NCBI RefSeq assembly: GCF_014635085.1
Contig: NZ_BMCH01000001.1
Location: 62,001-126,000 of the forward strand
Length of the DNA stretch: 64,000 nt
Reading direction: 5' to 3'
From: Asaia siamensis
Lineage (GTDB): Bacteria > Pseudomonadota > Alphaproteobacteria > Acetobacterales > Acetobacteraceae
Within the stretch, counting starts at the first letter, position 1. Every line of letters begins with the position of its first letter. The position numbers and the translations under genes are program-made. The notes below the pieces were generated by a model. It ran no database searches and was not told the origin of the DNA. It was given only the letters and a program-made list of their open reading frames with translations. Below are positions 7,686 to 16,293 of the stretch, in pieces.

Positions 7686-8746
7686 GCAAGTTGCAGCGAG
7701 GCACCCTGGGTGACGCCGCGCATCGACTGAAGAAGCGGGCGGCGCATCTCGATTTCACCGCCATCGGCCAGACGCAATCTGAAGCGGATATGTTCACCCG
7801 TATGCAGAACCGACTGGATGCTTGCCAGCAACGGGGCGGGCTCGTCGTCGCCTGCCATGGGGGCGCCGAAAAGAGGGGTCATGCGGTCAGGACGTATGCA
7901 GAGAATACACAGCGCATCCTCGGCAAGTTCGGCATCGGCCATGGCCTCGACCACACCGCCACAGGCGAGGTGAATGCGGGCGATATCATCCTCGATCTCA
8001 AGAACTCGCCCGGTAAGGAGATTGGCCTCGCCGAACAGGCTGGCACTGCGGGCGTCACTGGGGCGTTCCATCAATGTGGTTGCGTCGGCACATTGAACCA
8101 GCGCGTGCCGGTCAAACAGGGCGATGCGTCCGCCAAGCCAGAGCGCATCCTCGCGACTGCGGGCAGCATGAACAAGAGTCAGCCCAAGCGCTCGTTGCAG
8201 TCTGGCGACCAGATCGCGCGTCTTGCCGGCCGCGCGCAGGTCGAGCTCGCTCAACAATCCGTCGAGAACAAGCACTGAAGGCGCCCCGGCCAGAGCCCGG
8301 GCGAGCTTGAGTCTGACGGCTTGCTCCGGCGTCAGCAGATCCGCACGCTGGTTGCTCTGGGCATCAAGGCCGACAAGGGCCAGCATTTTCTTGACGGTCG
8401 TATCGACAAGCTGTGCCACAGCGCCTTTGGCGCGCAGAGCCAGGGCGATATTGTCGGCAACGTCGAGATGGCCAAAAACCGGGTCTCTCGGTGAGACCAG
8501 CACAATGCCCCGCTGCTCCGGAGGAATACTGGTAATGTCCTGCCCGTCGAGGAAAATGCTTCCGCCTTCTGGTATCGCAAAACCCGCAAGCACATCGCAG
8601 AACAGGCTGAGACCCTGAGGGTCATTGCTCAGAAGGCTGAGCGCTTCTCCCTGACCGAGGCGCAGGGAGAACGGCTCCGCAGCCTTTGCAAGGGCAAGCG
8701 CCTCGATCACGAGAGGAAATTTGCGATCACGTGATGACGCAGACAT
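7637..8746 (-). CDS. ABC-transporter ATPase homologue lacking all catalytic motifs
   Basis: About 369 residues aligning end to end with PotA/FbpC-type ATPases, including a C-terminal TOBE-like region. Landmarks such as 'VLAGFAIPEGGSIFLDGQDITSIPPEQRGIVLVSPRDPVFGHLDVADNIALALR' are clear. The catalytic motifs are not: the Walker A region reads LSNDPQGLS (residues 39-47, Lys replaced by Leu), the signature reads LTPEQ for LSGGQ (138-142), Walker B reads LVLDGLLSELD (Glu to Gly), and the H-loop histidine is absent (VHAARSRED). The frame is intact, so this looks like a maintained pseudo-ATPase rather than a pseudogene. The ATG at 8746 follows AGGCGAGG; the frame also continues upstream without a better start. 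Confidence 0.82.
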   Translation of the reverse strand: MSASSRDRKFPLVIEALALAKAAEPFSLRLGQGEALSLLSNDPQGLSLFCDVLAGFAIPEGGSIFLDGQDITSIPPEQRGIVLVSPRDPVFGHLDVADNIALALRAKGAVAQLVDTTVKKMLALVGLDAQSNQRADLLTPEQAVRLKLARALAGAPSVLVLDGLLSELDLRAAGKTRDLVARLQRALGLTLVHAARSREDALWLGGRIALFDRHALVQCADATTLMERPSDARSASLFGEANLLTGRVLEIEDDIARIHLACGGVVEAMADAELAEDALCILCIRPDRMTPLFGAPMAGDDEPAPLLASIQSVLHTGEHIRFRLRLADGGEIEMRRPLLQSMRGVTQGASLQLAWQASQAVAFPMKDDL

Positions 8747-8820
8747 GAAACCTCGCCTCTCTTCAGAGCGTTTGAGCCTCAACCAGTAGACGCGGTTCTC
8801 GCCGCGCAAGGAGTTGTGAC

Positions 8821-9099
8821 ATGAGCAAGACAGACGTCAAGCACACCGCCGATGCCGCTGCCAAGTCGGCGCAGGAGCAGATCGACAGCCTCAAGAGCCA
8901 GCTTGAACAGCTTCTGAAGGACCGTATCAACCCGGCCCTGCTCGATGTTGCCGACCGTGCCGATCAGGCAGTTGCCAATGCACGCGAGATCACCGATGTT
9001 CAGCTGCACAATGCTGAAGCACGCGTTCGGGCCCGCCCGATCGCTGCTGTTTTGATTTCTGCCGTCATTGGCTTTATTGCAGGACGTGTCTCCAAATAG
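8821..9099 (+). CDS. DUF883/YqjD-ElaB-type small membrane-anchored protein
   Basis: A 92-residue protein with an amphipathic, coiled-coil-like N-terminal two thirds (AAAKSAQEQIDSLKSQLEQLLKDR...) and one C-terminal membrane segment (PIAAVLISAVIGFIAGRVSK), the layout of the YqjD/ElaB (DUF883) family. Relatives in Escherichia coli tether to the inner membrane and associate with stationary-phase ribosomes. AAGGAG lies eight bases before the ATG. It is divergent from the degenerate ABC operon and followed by a YqjE-like gene, the usual pairing. Confidence 0.82.
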   Translation: MSKTDVKHTADAAAKSAQEQIDSLKSQLEQLLKDRINPALLDVADRADQAVANAREITDVQLHNAEARVRARPIAAVLISAVIGFIAGRVSK

Positions 9100-9234
9100 G
9101 CTGTCCTCTCGGAGACAGGGCGGCCTCTCGTTCCAACCCGTATACGGGGCGGGCAAGGGGGTCTGTCCTGTTTCAGACCCGATCTTGTGGCTTCGCCCCT
9201 GATACGATCACACGATAAAGGCTAGCGAATCTCC

Positions 9235-9666
9235 ATGAAGGTCATCGATGTCGGGCAGGAAGCCCTCAAGGCACAGGGTGAGGTGATGCAGCGCGTGGCC
9301 ATGCGCATCGGTCGCCGTGCTGCCTATTTCATCATTGCCGCCATCTTCGGCCTGTTCGCCCTGGTCTCGTTCCATGCGGTACTCTGGGCCTTCGCCTATA
9401 GCGTACTGCATTTCTCAGCCTTCGCCGCTGCCTGTTCGGTGCTCGGGATCGATCTGCTTTTCGTGATCATCTTCGCGCTTCTGGGTACGCGCAACATCGC
9501 CGACCCGGTTGAGTTCGAAGCCCGTCTGCGCCGCGACCGCAAGATGATTGAGTTCAAGCAGACACTTGCGCTTTCGACCCTGATGGGTCTGCTCGTTGGT
9601 CCGGTGGGGCGTTTTACCGGCAAGCAGATCTTCGTTGCTTTGCGAAATATCTTCGCTCGACGGTAG
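9235..9666 (+). CDS. YqjE/Holin-X-like membrane protein
   Basis: A 143-residue protein with two long membrane segments (YFIIAAIFGLFALVSFHAVLWAFAY and FAAACSVLGIDLLFVIIFALLG) and a charged C-terminal region ending in FARR. Length and layout fit the Actinobacterial-Holin-X/YqjE group often encoded after YqjD homologues. Despite the family name there is no phage context, and a lysis role is unlikely. Confidence 0.7.
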   Translation: MKVIDVGQEALKAQGEVMQRVAMRIGRRAAYFIIAAIFGLFALVSFHAVLWAFAYSVLHFSAFAAACSVLGIDLLFVIIFALLGTRNIADPVEFEARLRRDRKMIEFKQTLALSTLMGLLVGPVGRFTGKQIFVALRNIFARR

Positions 9667-9934
9667 GTGCCATAAAGCGCTTGTGACTATTCTTGCCGGA
9701 AATCTAATGCAAAATTCAGGTTTGCCTTCTGGCAGGAGCGTTCTGTTTCTTCTATGACCTGTCGGCAGGTGCTTCAGATCGGTTGTCCGAAGCGCCCCGG
9801 GTTCGGTCAGGTCGTATCATCTGGTGTCCGCATCCTGGCGAGATGATGAAGAACTGCGCTTTTCCATCAAGCCGGGCCATGCTCTCCTCTTTCTGATCCC
9901 GAAAGGTCGATGCTGAAAGGGAAGAGGGAGGCAG

Positions 9935-10129
9935 ATGCTCGCAGAATTCAATCTTTTCGGCGTATTGATCTCTCCCATCGCCGTCTATTCGCTTGCCGCG
10001 ATCCCCGTGACCCTGTTCATCCGTTTCCTGCTCTGGCGCACCGGCGCCATCGAGTGGTTCTGGCATGTCGCCCTTTTCGAGGTGGCGCTTTATGTGTGCG
10101 TGTTGTGCCTGATGGTGCTGTATGTCTGA
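9935..10129 (+). CDS. DUF1656 small inner-membrane protein of an efflux operon
   Basis: A 64-residue, two-helix membrane protein starting 'MLAEFNLFGVLISPIAVYSLAAIPVTLFIRFLLWRTG', typical of DUF1656 (AaeX-like). GGGAGG precedes the ATG. DUF1656 proteins normally sit between a fusaric-acid-resistance-type (FUSC/AaeB) pump gene and a HlyD adaptor gene. Here the adaptor and an outer-membrane factor follow, but no FUSC gene precedes it. Confidence 0.88.
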   Translation: MLAEFNLFGVLISPIAVYSLAAIPVTLFIRFLLWRTGAIEWFWHVALFEVALYVCVLCLMVLYV

Positions 10130-10201
10130 ACAGCCAGAGCCTCTTACGGGTTCCCATGTAAACCGATCCACCCCCTCACATCATGGCAAGGAACCTCCTT
10201 C

Positions 10202-11113
10202 GTGCTGCTCGCCCGTACGCTGATCCGTGTTTTCCTGACATTAGCAGTGCTCGGGGTGACGCTCCTTCTGGGCTACACGCTGTGGGAAACCTACATGATT
10301 GCCCCCTGGACGCGTGACGGGCGCGTGCGTGTCTATGTTGTGGACGCAGCACCTGAAGTCTCGGGTACGGTTGTCAGCGTGCCGGTGCATGACAATGATT
10401 TCGTCCATCGTGGCGATCCGCTTTTCGTCATCGATCCGGTTAGGTTCCGCCTCGCCATCAGAGAGGCTGAAGCCCATCTCGCCAGTGCGGAAGAAGACCT
10501 GAAACTGCGGCGTAATGACGCCAAGCGTCGCATGGGGCTGAACGGTATCGTCTCTGCCGAAGAGCAGGAAATCTACAATTCGAATGTCGAGACGCAGGAG
10601 GACGCGGTCAATGCGGCTCGGGCGACGCTCGATGTGGCGCGTCTGAACCTCCAGCGTTCGATCGTCTATTCACCTGTCGAAGGCTATGTGACCAACCTCA
10701 ACCTGCGTGTGGGCGATTACGCGCATGAGGGCCAGTCGCGCATGGCGGTGATCGATGCCGATAGCTTCTGGATCAACGCCTATTTCGAAGAGACGAAGAT
10801 GTGGGGCGTGCATGTAGGTGACGTCGCCCGCGTCAAGCTCATGGGGTATCGCGAGATCGTGCCTGCGCATGTGGTCTCCATTGCCCGCGGCATCAATGAC
10901 CAGAACGGCTCGCCTGACAAGCTCGGCCTGCAGGATGTCAACCCGATCTTCACCTGGGTGCGCCTGGCGCAGCGCATTCCGGTGCGTATCCACCTCGATC
11001 GTGTCCCGCCTGAGGTCATTCTTGCGGCAGGCATGACCTGCACCGTCACGGTCGGCACGCCTCCCCAGGGTCAGCGCGGGCGACTGACCACCTGGCTCCA
11101 GAATCATCTCTGA
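10202..11113 (+). CDS. HlyD-family periplasmic adaptor of an AaeA/EmrA-type efflux system
   Basis: A 303-residue membrane-fusion protein. One N-terminal membrane anchor (IRVFLTLAVLGVTLLLGYTLWETY) is followed by a barrel-sandwich lipoyl half ('APEVSGTVVSVPVHDNDFVHRGDPLFVIDPVRF'), an alpha-hairpin, the second half ('QRSIVYSPVEGYVTNLNLRVGDYAHEGQSRMAVIDADSFWINAYFEET') and a beta-barrel domain. The start is GTG with AAGGA about nine bases upstream. It is expected to bridge an inner-membrane pump to the NodT-type channel encoded two bases downstream. The closest relatives work with FUSC pumps in efflux of aromatic acids. Confidence 0.9.
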   Translation: MLLARTLIRVFLTLAVLGVTLLLGYTLWETYMIAPWTRDGRVRVYVVDAAPEVSGTVVSVPVHDNDFVHRGDPLFVIDPVRFRLAIREAEAHLASAEEDLKLRRNDAKRRMGLNGIVSAEEQEIYNSNVETQEDAVNAARATLDVARLNLQRSIVYSPVEGYVTNLNLRVGDYAHEGQSRMAVIDADSFWINAYFEETKMWGVHVGDVARVKLMGYREIVPAHVVSIARGINDQNGSPDKLGLQDVNPIFTWVRLAQRIPVRIHLDRVPPEVILAAGMTCTVTVGTPPQGQRGRLTTWLQNHL

Positions 11114-11115
11114 TC

Positions 11116-12639
11116 ATGGTTCCTCTCCCACGCAGGCTCGCCGCCGTCGCCCTCGCAGCCTCTCTCCTTGCCGGCTGCACGGTTGGTCCGAACTACACCC
11201 CTGACCGCATGAAGCTGCCGGACGGGTTTGTCGAGGCCGATCACGCCGCCACCCCTGAGGAAATCGCGCGCACGGAAGCGGAGATGAAGGAGTGGTGGGG
11301 GCAATATAACGACTCTCTGCTCAACAGGCTGGTCGCGCAGGCCATTAAGGGCAATTACGATCTGCTCATTGCCGATCAGCGCATCATCGCCGGGCGCGCA
11401 ATGCGTGAAGAGGCGGCTTCAGCCTGGTATCCGCAGCTTGATGCCAATGCAGGTGGTGGTTCGAGCCGTTACTCGATCAACATCGATAACTGGCCGATCC
11501 GCCCGGGCAATCCCCAGAACCGCCCCGAGGCGTCAGTGCTCACCTATGGCGCTCAGGCCAGCTGGGAGATCGACGCATTCGGTCGCATCCGTCGTGAGGT
11601 TGAGGCCAGCGAGCGCGCCATCGATGTCAGTATCGAAGATCGACGCGCCACGCTCATGACGCTGCTTTCCGATCTGGTGCGGGCTTATATCTCGCTCAGA
11701 GGGGCGCAGCTGCGTCTGGCGATCGCGCAGGCCAATGTGAAGAATGCCCAGAGCGAGGTCGATCTCACCAAGCGACTCTATCTCGAGGGTATCGGCAATA
11801 CGCTGCAGACGGCGCAGGCGCAGAGCGAACTCGACAGCGAACTGGCGTCGCTCGAGCCGCTGAAATCCCAGGTCGATACGTTGAGCCACGGGGTGAGCGT
11901 GCTGCTTGGTGACATGCCGGGCGACCTCAAGGCAGAGCTTGAGGCCTTGCCAAACGGCACGGCCTCGCTGCCGGTCATGCCGCAATTCCCGGCTACGCTG
12001 CCATCTATCGTCGTGGCCAACCGTCCCGATATCCGCGCGGCCGAGCGTGGCTACGCCGAGGCGACGGCACGTATCGGCGTGGCTGTTGCCCAGCTCTATC
12101 CGAAATTCTCGATCCCGCTGACATTCAACCCGAATGCCTCGGCCATGTATCAGGCGTTTCAGGTCAACGCGATGAGCTGGTCCTTCATGATGCTGGCGAC
12201 CCTGCCGGTCATGCATGGCGGGCGTTTCACCTCGCAGGTTGTCGAGGCGCGTGCCCGGGCGGAGGCGAGCAGGCTTACCTACCGCAAGACAGTACTCAAT
12301 GCCTTCCGCGAGGTAGAGGACGCCATGACGTCATGGCTGCATAATGATCATTACGTTGCCCAATTGCATCAGGCATCCATCGATAGTGGGCTTGCTGCAG
12401 ACCGTGCGCGGCGTCTCTATGCGGCAGGTCTGACAGATTACATCAATGTGCTGACCACCCAGCGTACACTTCTGGGCGCACAGGACCGCGAAGCCGTTGC
12501 CCGCACTGCCCGTCTGCACGATACGGTGGCTCTTTATACCGCCATGGGGGCGGGGTGGCAGGGTCTGGCCCTGCGTGACACGGCCTTGCCAATCGATGCC
12601 GCCAAGCAGAGTATTCTGGCCAAGGCGTTTTCCCGCTAG
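11116..12639 (+). CDS. NodT-family outer-membrane efflux lipoprotein
   Basis: A 507-residue TolC-like channel. The lipoprotein signal peptide ends in the lipobox LLAGC ('LAAVALAASLLAGCTVGPNYTPD'). The family blocks 'WWGQYNDSLLNRLVAQAIKGNYDLLIADQRI', 'SWEIDAFGRIRREVEASERAID', 'LPSIVVANRPDIRAAERGYAEATARIGVAVAQLYPKFS' and the C-terminal repeat half are all present. It forms the outer-membrane exit of the DUF1656-HlyD-NodT set and follows the adaptor gene by two bases. Confidence 0.93.
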   Translation: MVPLPRRLAAVALAASLLAGCTVGPNYTPDRMKLPDGFVEADHAATPEEIARTEAEMKEWWGQYNDSLLNRLVAQAIKGNYDLLIADQRIIAGRAMREEAASAWYPQLDANAGGGSSRYSINIDNWPIRPGNPQNRPEASVLTYGAQASWEIDAFGRIRREVEASERAIDVSIEDRRATLMTLLSDLVRAYISLRGAQLRLAIAQANVKNAQSEVDLTKRLYLEGIGNTLQTAQAQSELDSELASLEPLKSQVDTLSHGVSVLLGDMPGDLKAELEALPNGTASLPVMPQFPATLPSIVVANRPDIRAAERGYAEATARIGVAVAQLYPKFSIPLTFNPNASAMYQAFQVNAMSWSFMMLATLPVMHGGRFTSQVVEARARAEASRLTYRKTVLNAFREVEDAMTSWLHNDHYVAQLHQASIDSGLAADRARRLYAAGLTDYINVLTTQRTLLGAQDREAVARTARLHDTVALYTAMGAGWQGLALRDTALPIDAAKQSILAKAFSR

Positions 12640-12756
12640 GGCCGGTCTCGATAGCTTGTGGTGCCGGGATGAGGGACGCTCTTGAATTGTTTCGCGCCGG
12701 ACCGATATAAAACGTATGAAATCTGTAGTATTCACGAATAATGAGGAGAAACAGGC

Positions 12757-13686
12757 GTGAAAGATCCTTATGCAGCGCTTGGCCTGACGCGCGGCGCCAC
12801 GGATAAGGAGATCCGCAGCGCCTATCGCAAGCTCGCCAAGGAGCATCATCCAGACCACAACCCGAACAACAAAAAGGCCGAAGAGGCCTTCAAGGCCGTC
12901 GGTGCTGCCTATGGCATTCTGGGCGACAAGGAAAAGCGGGCGCGTTTCGACCGCGGTGAGATCGATGCCGAGGGCAATGAGCGTGGTCCGTTCGGCCCGG
13001 GCGGTGGCGGCGGTTTCCGCGGTGGTCAGGGTTTCCCTGGCGGCGGTGGCGGTCAGTTCAACCAGGAAGATCTGGGTGCATTCTTTTCCGACATGTTCAG
13101 CGGTGGCGGCACCGGGGCCGATTTCGGAGGCGGACCTTTCGGCGGTGGTGGCCGTCGTCGCAGCCGTCGCGGTGCCGATCGCTCCTATACGCTGACTGTC
13201 TCGTTCGAGGATTCCGTGCTGGGTACGACCAGCCGTGTGACCTTGCCGGAAGCCGGAACGGTCGAGGTCAAGATCCCTGCCGGTATCGAAGATGGTCAGA
13301 CCCTGCGCCTGAGTGGCAAGGGCGCTGCGGGAATGGGTGAGGGCGCTCCGGCCGGTGATGCGCTCATCACCATCTCGGTGACGCCAAGCACCGTCTATAC
13401 GCGAGAGGGGCGCGATCTGCGGGCAAGTGTGCCAGTCGATCTCAGCACGGCCATTCTGGGTGGAAAGATCGTGGTACCGACGCCCAAAGGTCAGGTGACC
13501 ATGAAAGTGCCGCCCCATTCCGATACAGGCACGGTACTGCGCCTCGGTGGGCGCGGTGTCGCCGAGCATGGCGGACACAAGGCGGGTAACCTCTATGTTA
13601 CGTTGCAGGTCCGGATCGGCAAGGTCGATCCGGCACTTGAGGAGTTTCTGGCCAAGCAGCAGGCGCTTCAGGGCGAACAGGCCTGA
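12757..13686 (+). CDS. J-domain co-chaperone, DnaJ class II (CbpA-like)
   Basis: A 309-residue Hsp40. The J domain (residues 1-70) carries HPD ('KEHHPDHNPNNKKAEEAFKAVGAAYGILGDKEKRARFDRGE'), followed by a Gly/Phe-rich linker (roughly 77-135). Two C-terminal substrate-binding beta-domains follow ('YTLTVSFEDSVLGTTSRVTLPEAGTVEVKIPAGIEDGQTLRLSGKG' and 'RDLRASVPVDLSTAILGGKIVVPTPKGQVTMKVPPHSDTGTVLRLGGRGV'). The zinc-finger cysteines of DnaJ are absent, so it is class II. It should stimulate DnaK ATPase. The start is GTG with GAGGAG about nine bases upstream. Confidence 0.92.
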   Translation: MKDPYAALGLTRGATDKEIRSAYRKLAKEHHPDHNPNNKKAEEAFKAVGAAYGILGDKEKRARFDRGEIDAEGNERGPFGPGGGGGFRGGQGFPGGGGGQFNQEDLGAFFSDMFSGGGTGADFGGGPFGGGGRRRSRRGADRSYTLTVSFEDSVLGTTSRVTLPEAGTVEVKIPAGIEDGQTLRLSGKGAAGMGEGAPAGDALITISVTPSTVYTREGRDLRASVPVDLSTAILGGKIVVPTPKGQVTMKVPPHSDTGTVLRLGGRGVAEHGGHKAGNLYVTLQVRIGKVDPALEEFLAKQQALQGEQA

Positions 13687-13689
13687 TCC

Positions 13690-13836
13690 ATGCCCGTGAA
13701 GAGCAGCTTTTTCGACTGGAAACTGGTCTTTACCCGCGAAGTGATGGGAGCGGTTGTGGCGCTTCTCGCCACGGCGCTTCTGGTCCTGCTCTGCTATGGC
13801 GGGATGCGTATCTCGGGTGTCTGGGCGGGACTTTAG
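13690..13836 (+). CDS. 48-residue single-pass membrane protein
   Basis: An ATG three bases after the J-domain gene stop opens a 48-codon frame: MPVKSSFFDWKLVFTREVMG, then a clear membrane helix (AVVALLATALLVLLCYGGMRI) and a short tail. Codon use looks like that of the neighbours. There is no strong ribosome site, so translation would probably be coupled to the upstream gene. The family is not recognised. Confidence 0.5.
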   Translation: MPVKSSFFDWKLVFTREVMGAVVALLATALLVLLCYGGMRISGVWAGL

Positions 13837-13901
13837 ACTTTCGCTCCCTCATGAGTGTGATATCTCCGGGCAACTGATTTTCATTTGTCCGGACATTCCT
13901 C

Positions 13902-15434
13902 ATGAGTTCACTCCCCTCATCCGCGCTGCCGACACGACGACAATCCTTTTCGGTCGTGTTTGCCATCGAGCTGTGGGAACGCTTCGGCTATTACGGCATG
14001 CAGGCCGTTCTCACGCTCTATCTGGTGCAGCGTCTTGGGCTGAGCGATGTGGCTGCGAACGTCATGATCGCAGCCTTTGTCGGACTGACCTACATCACGC
14101 CAGTACTCGGTGGCTATGCGGGGGATCGTATTCTCGGGCCGCGCCGCACCATGCTCATGGGGGCCTTTGCGCTGATCTTCGGCTATGCTGCGCTCGCTCT
14201 GGCTGACCAGCATCGCCCCTTGCTCTTCTTCGCGATGGCCCTGATTTCGGCTGGCAACGGGTTGTTCAAGCCTAACGCCGCCAATCTGGTGCGACGGATC
14301 TATGAGGGCGACGATGCGGCGCTCGATGCCGCCTTCACCATCTATTACATGTCGGTCAATGTGGGCTCGACGGTTTCGATGCTCATTACGCCGCTGCTTC
14401 AGGATCGCTATGGCCCGGCCAGTGCGTTTCTGACCTGCTCCGGCGGTCTGGTTGTAGGGCTGCTCTATTATTTCTGGCGTCGCCAGTGGATCCACCATGC
14501 AGGGTCTGCTCTGGACCAGGGGCCGTTCCAGATGCGGCCTTTCCTGATCGTTCTTGGCGGCTTCGTGCTGACCGTTCTGGTTCTGACCGGTATCATTGCA
14601 AGCCCTGGCATCGCGCGGCTCTGTGTCTGGGCAGCCAGTATCGCCATCGTCATTCTCTGGGGGCGGCTCTATTTTCGTTCCGGGGCGCAGGCCCGTCCGG
14701 GCCTGCGTCTGACGTTTCTGCTCTGCCTCGAAAGCATGGCCTATCTGATTTTCTATCAGCAGATGATGACCTCGCTCACGCTCTTTGCCCTGCGTGCGGT
14801 CGATGGTGATCTGCGTATCGGCGGTGTGACCCTGGTGCATCTGCGTGCCGGACAGTTTCAGGCGCTCAACCCGATCTGGATCATGCTGGCCAGCCCGGTT
14901 CTGGCAGCGCTCTACAACCGTCTGGCCGCCCAGGGACGCGATCTGTCTCTGGCGCACAAGATGGTGCTGGGTTTCGGACTGGTCACGCTAGGGTTTTTCA
15001 TCTGGTGGATTGCCGCCTCCCATACGCAAGATCTGGTATCGGCCTGGGTCATGGTGCTTGGCTATGGTCTCATTTCCATTGCCGAATTGCTGACCATGGC
15101 GCTCGGCCTCGCCATTATCGCGCGTTATACCGCAGCCGAGAGCAGCGGTTTCATGATGGGGTCGCTCTATCTGGTCTGGGGCATTGCCATGTATGTGGGC
15201 AGCCTCGTGGCCAATTTCGCGGCATCGACGGGCGAGCCCGCCTCTGGCGCTGCTGCCGCAGCCCTCTATGTGCCGCTTTTCCGCGATCTCTTTATCGCCG
15301 GTCTGATACTGACCGGGCTGCTGGTCTGCCTCCTGCCTTTGGCCAAACGCTGGGATCGCGAACATATGGCGGCGACGGGTGGTTCGGCGATACCGGGAGC
15401 CCGTCCAGCCATGCCGCTCGAGGTTGAAGACTGA
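13902..15434 (+). CDS. Proton-dependent oligopeptide transporter (POT/PTR family)
   Basis: A 510-residue inner-membrane protein with 12-14 membrane segments. It carries POT signatures: 'VFAIELWERFGYYGMQAVLTLYLVQRLGLS' (E-x-x-E-R-F-type first helix), 'GGYAGDRILGPRRTMLMGA', 'GNGLFKPNAANLVRRIYE' and 'FTIYYMSVNVGSTVSMLITPLLQDRYG'. It should import di- and tripeptides with protons. A strong intrinsic terminator follows 12 bases after the stop. Confidence 0.92.
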   Translation: MSSLPSSALPTRRQSFSVVFAIELWERFGYYGMQAVLTLYLVQRLGLSDVAANVMIAAFVGLTYITPVLGGYAGDRILGPRRTMLMGAFALIFGYAALALADQHRPLLFFAMALISAGNGLFKPNAANLVRRIYEGDDAALDAAFTIYYMSVNVGSTVSMLITPLLQDRYGPASAFLTCSGGLVVGLLYYFWRRQWIHHAGSALDQGPFQMRPFLIVLGGFVLTVLVLTGIIASPGIARLCVWAASIAIVILWGRLYFRSGAQARPGLRLTFLLCLESMAYLIFYQQMMTSLTLFALRAVDGDLRIGGVTLVHLRAGQFQALNPIWIMLASPVLAALYNRLAAQGRDLSLAHKMVLGFGLVTLGFFIWWIAASHTQDLVSAWVMVLGYGLISIAELLTMALGLAIIARYTAAESSGFMMGSLYLVWGIAMYVGSLVANFAASTGEPASGAAAAALYVPLFRDLFIAGLILTGLLVCLLPLAKRWDREHMAATGGSAIPGARPAMPLEVED

Positions 15435-15446
15435 TCTGTTGCACGG

Positions 15447-15470
15447 CCCTGCCCGTAGGGGCAGGGTTTT
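15447..15470 (+). terminator. Rho-independent terminator after the POT transporter gene
   Basis: A perfect 8-bp stem (CCCTGCCC / GGGCAGGG) closes a GTAG loop and is followed by TTTT. Confidence 0.85.
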
Positions 15471-15537
15471 GCCAATCGGTCGGGAAGATGCCTATCATCC
15501 CTGCGCTCAGAACGAGCCTGTTCAAAAGGACGACATC

Positions 15538-16164
15538 ATGAAGCCGAGCTCACGTTACGCCCTCGCCGGTCTGGCCCTTATTGCCGGAACGGTCGCATCG
15601 CCCTGCCTGCCTGTGATCGGCGCCGCGACGCCTGCCATGGCTGCCAGCGCACCGGCTGCAGACGCACCGCTTACGCTCAAGATTCTCAAGGTCGAAGGCA
15701 ATAATGCCATCACCACCGCCGATATCATGGCGGCTCTTCCCTACCATGTGGGCGACACCGTTACGCGTGAGCAGCTTGATGCCGGGGTGCAGAAAGTGGC
15801 CGACCTCTACAAGGCCAAAAATCTCGGGGCGAAATTCAGCGAGAAAGAGCGCTTCGTAAAGAACACGGTGCAGTTCTATCTCGTGATCGAAGAGCAGGCT
15901 CCGAGTGCGGCTCCGGCCCCAGCCCCGTTCGTTCTCGACAAGGTCGAGTTCGTTGGGAACAAGCAGGTGCCCACGGCTGAACTCGAAGCAGCAACGAAGC
16001 TGCATCCGGGCGCGACCGTCACGGCAGAAGCGGCGACGGCTGACACGGTTGCTATCCAGAAAGTCTATCAGAAGCATAATCTTGGCGTGCAGATCCAGCC
16101 TGTAGCCACGCAGCCCAATCACGACAATCACGTCGTGCTGACCTATCAGATCACCGAGAAGTAA
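15538..16164 (+). CDS. Exported protein of two POTRA-like domains without a barrel
   Basis: A 208-residue protein with a signal peptide (MKPSSRYALAGLALIAGTVASPCLPVIGAATPAMA). Two repeats of the POTRA pattern follow: 'LKILKVEGNNAITTADIMAALPYHVGDTVTREQLDAGVQKVADLYKAKNLGA' and 'LDKVEFVGNKQVPTAELEAATKLHPGATVTAEAATADTVAIQKVYQKHNLGVQ', each ending in a beta-strand pair. They are separated by an Ala/Pro linker. POTRA domains usually precede an Omp85/TpsB barrel, which is absent here. The protein is probably periplasmic and binds polypeptide or an outer-membrane complex. AAAAGGA precedes the ATG at 15538. Confidence 0.8.
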   Translation: MKPSSRYALAGLALIAGTVASPCLPVIGAATPAMAASAPAADAPLTLKILKVEGNNAITTADIMAALPYHVGDTVTREQLDAGVQKVADLYKAKNLGAKFSEKERFVKNTVQFYLVIEEQAPSAAPAPAPFVLDKVEFVGNKQVPTAELEAATKLHPGATVTAEAATADTVAIQKVYQKHNLGVQIQPVATQPNHDNHVVLTYQITEK

Positions 16165-16248
16165 AAAGGCGGGCCCCTCAGGGGGCTCATCTCGCCTTAC
16201 GACGCATTGTCTTCAGACTGTTCGCGTCGACCGCGTATGAGCGGTATC

Positions 16249-16272
16249 GCCACGCTCTGCAAAGAGCGTGGC
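16249..16272. terminator. Bidirectional hairpin between convergent genes
   Basis: A perfect 10-bp stem, GCCACGCTCT / AGAGCGTGGC, closes a stable GCAA tetraloop. It lies between the convergent POTRA and DUF1643 genes. U-tracts are short, so termination efficiency is uncertain. A second, imperfect hairpin (AAGGCG...CGCCTT) spans 16166-16198. Confidence 0.6.
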
Positions 16273-16293
16273 ATTTAGGATCAATCGGATCGT

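Noticed and set aside
9235-9666. Phage holin suggesting a prophage
   Set aside because: The Holin-X name is historical; the gene pairs with a YqjD-like gene and no phage genes are nearby.
12331-13578. Long minus-strand frame of 415 codons
   Set aside because: It is antisense to the NodT and J-domain genes, has low-complexity Thr/Ala runs and no recognisable domain.
13917-14957. Long minus-strand frame of 346 codons
   Set aside because: It is antisense to the POT transporter and rich in Gln/Arg/His as expected of a reversed membrane-protein sequence.
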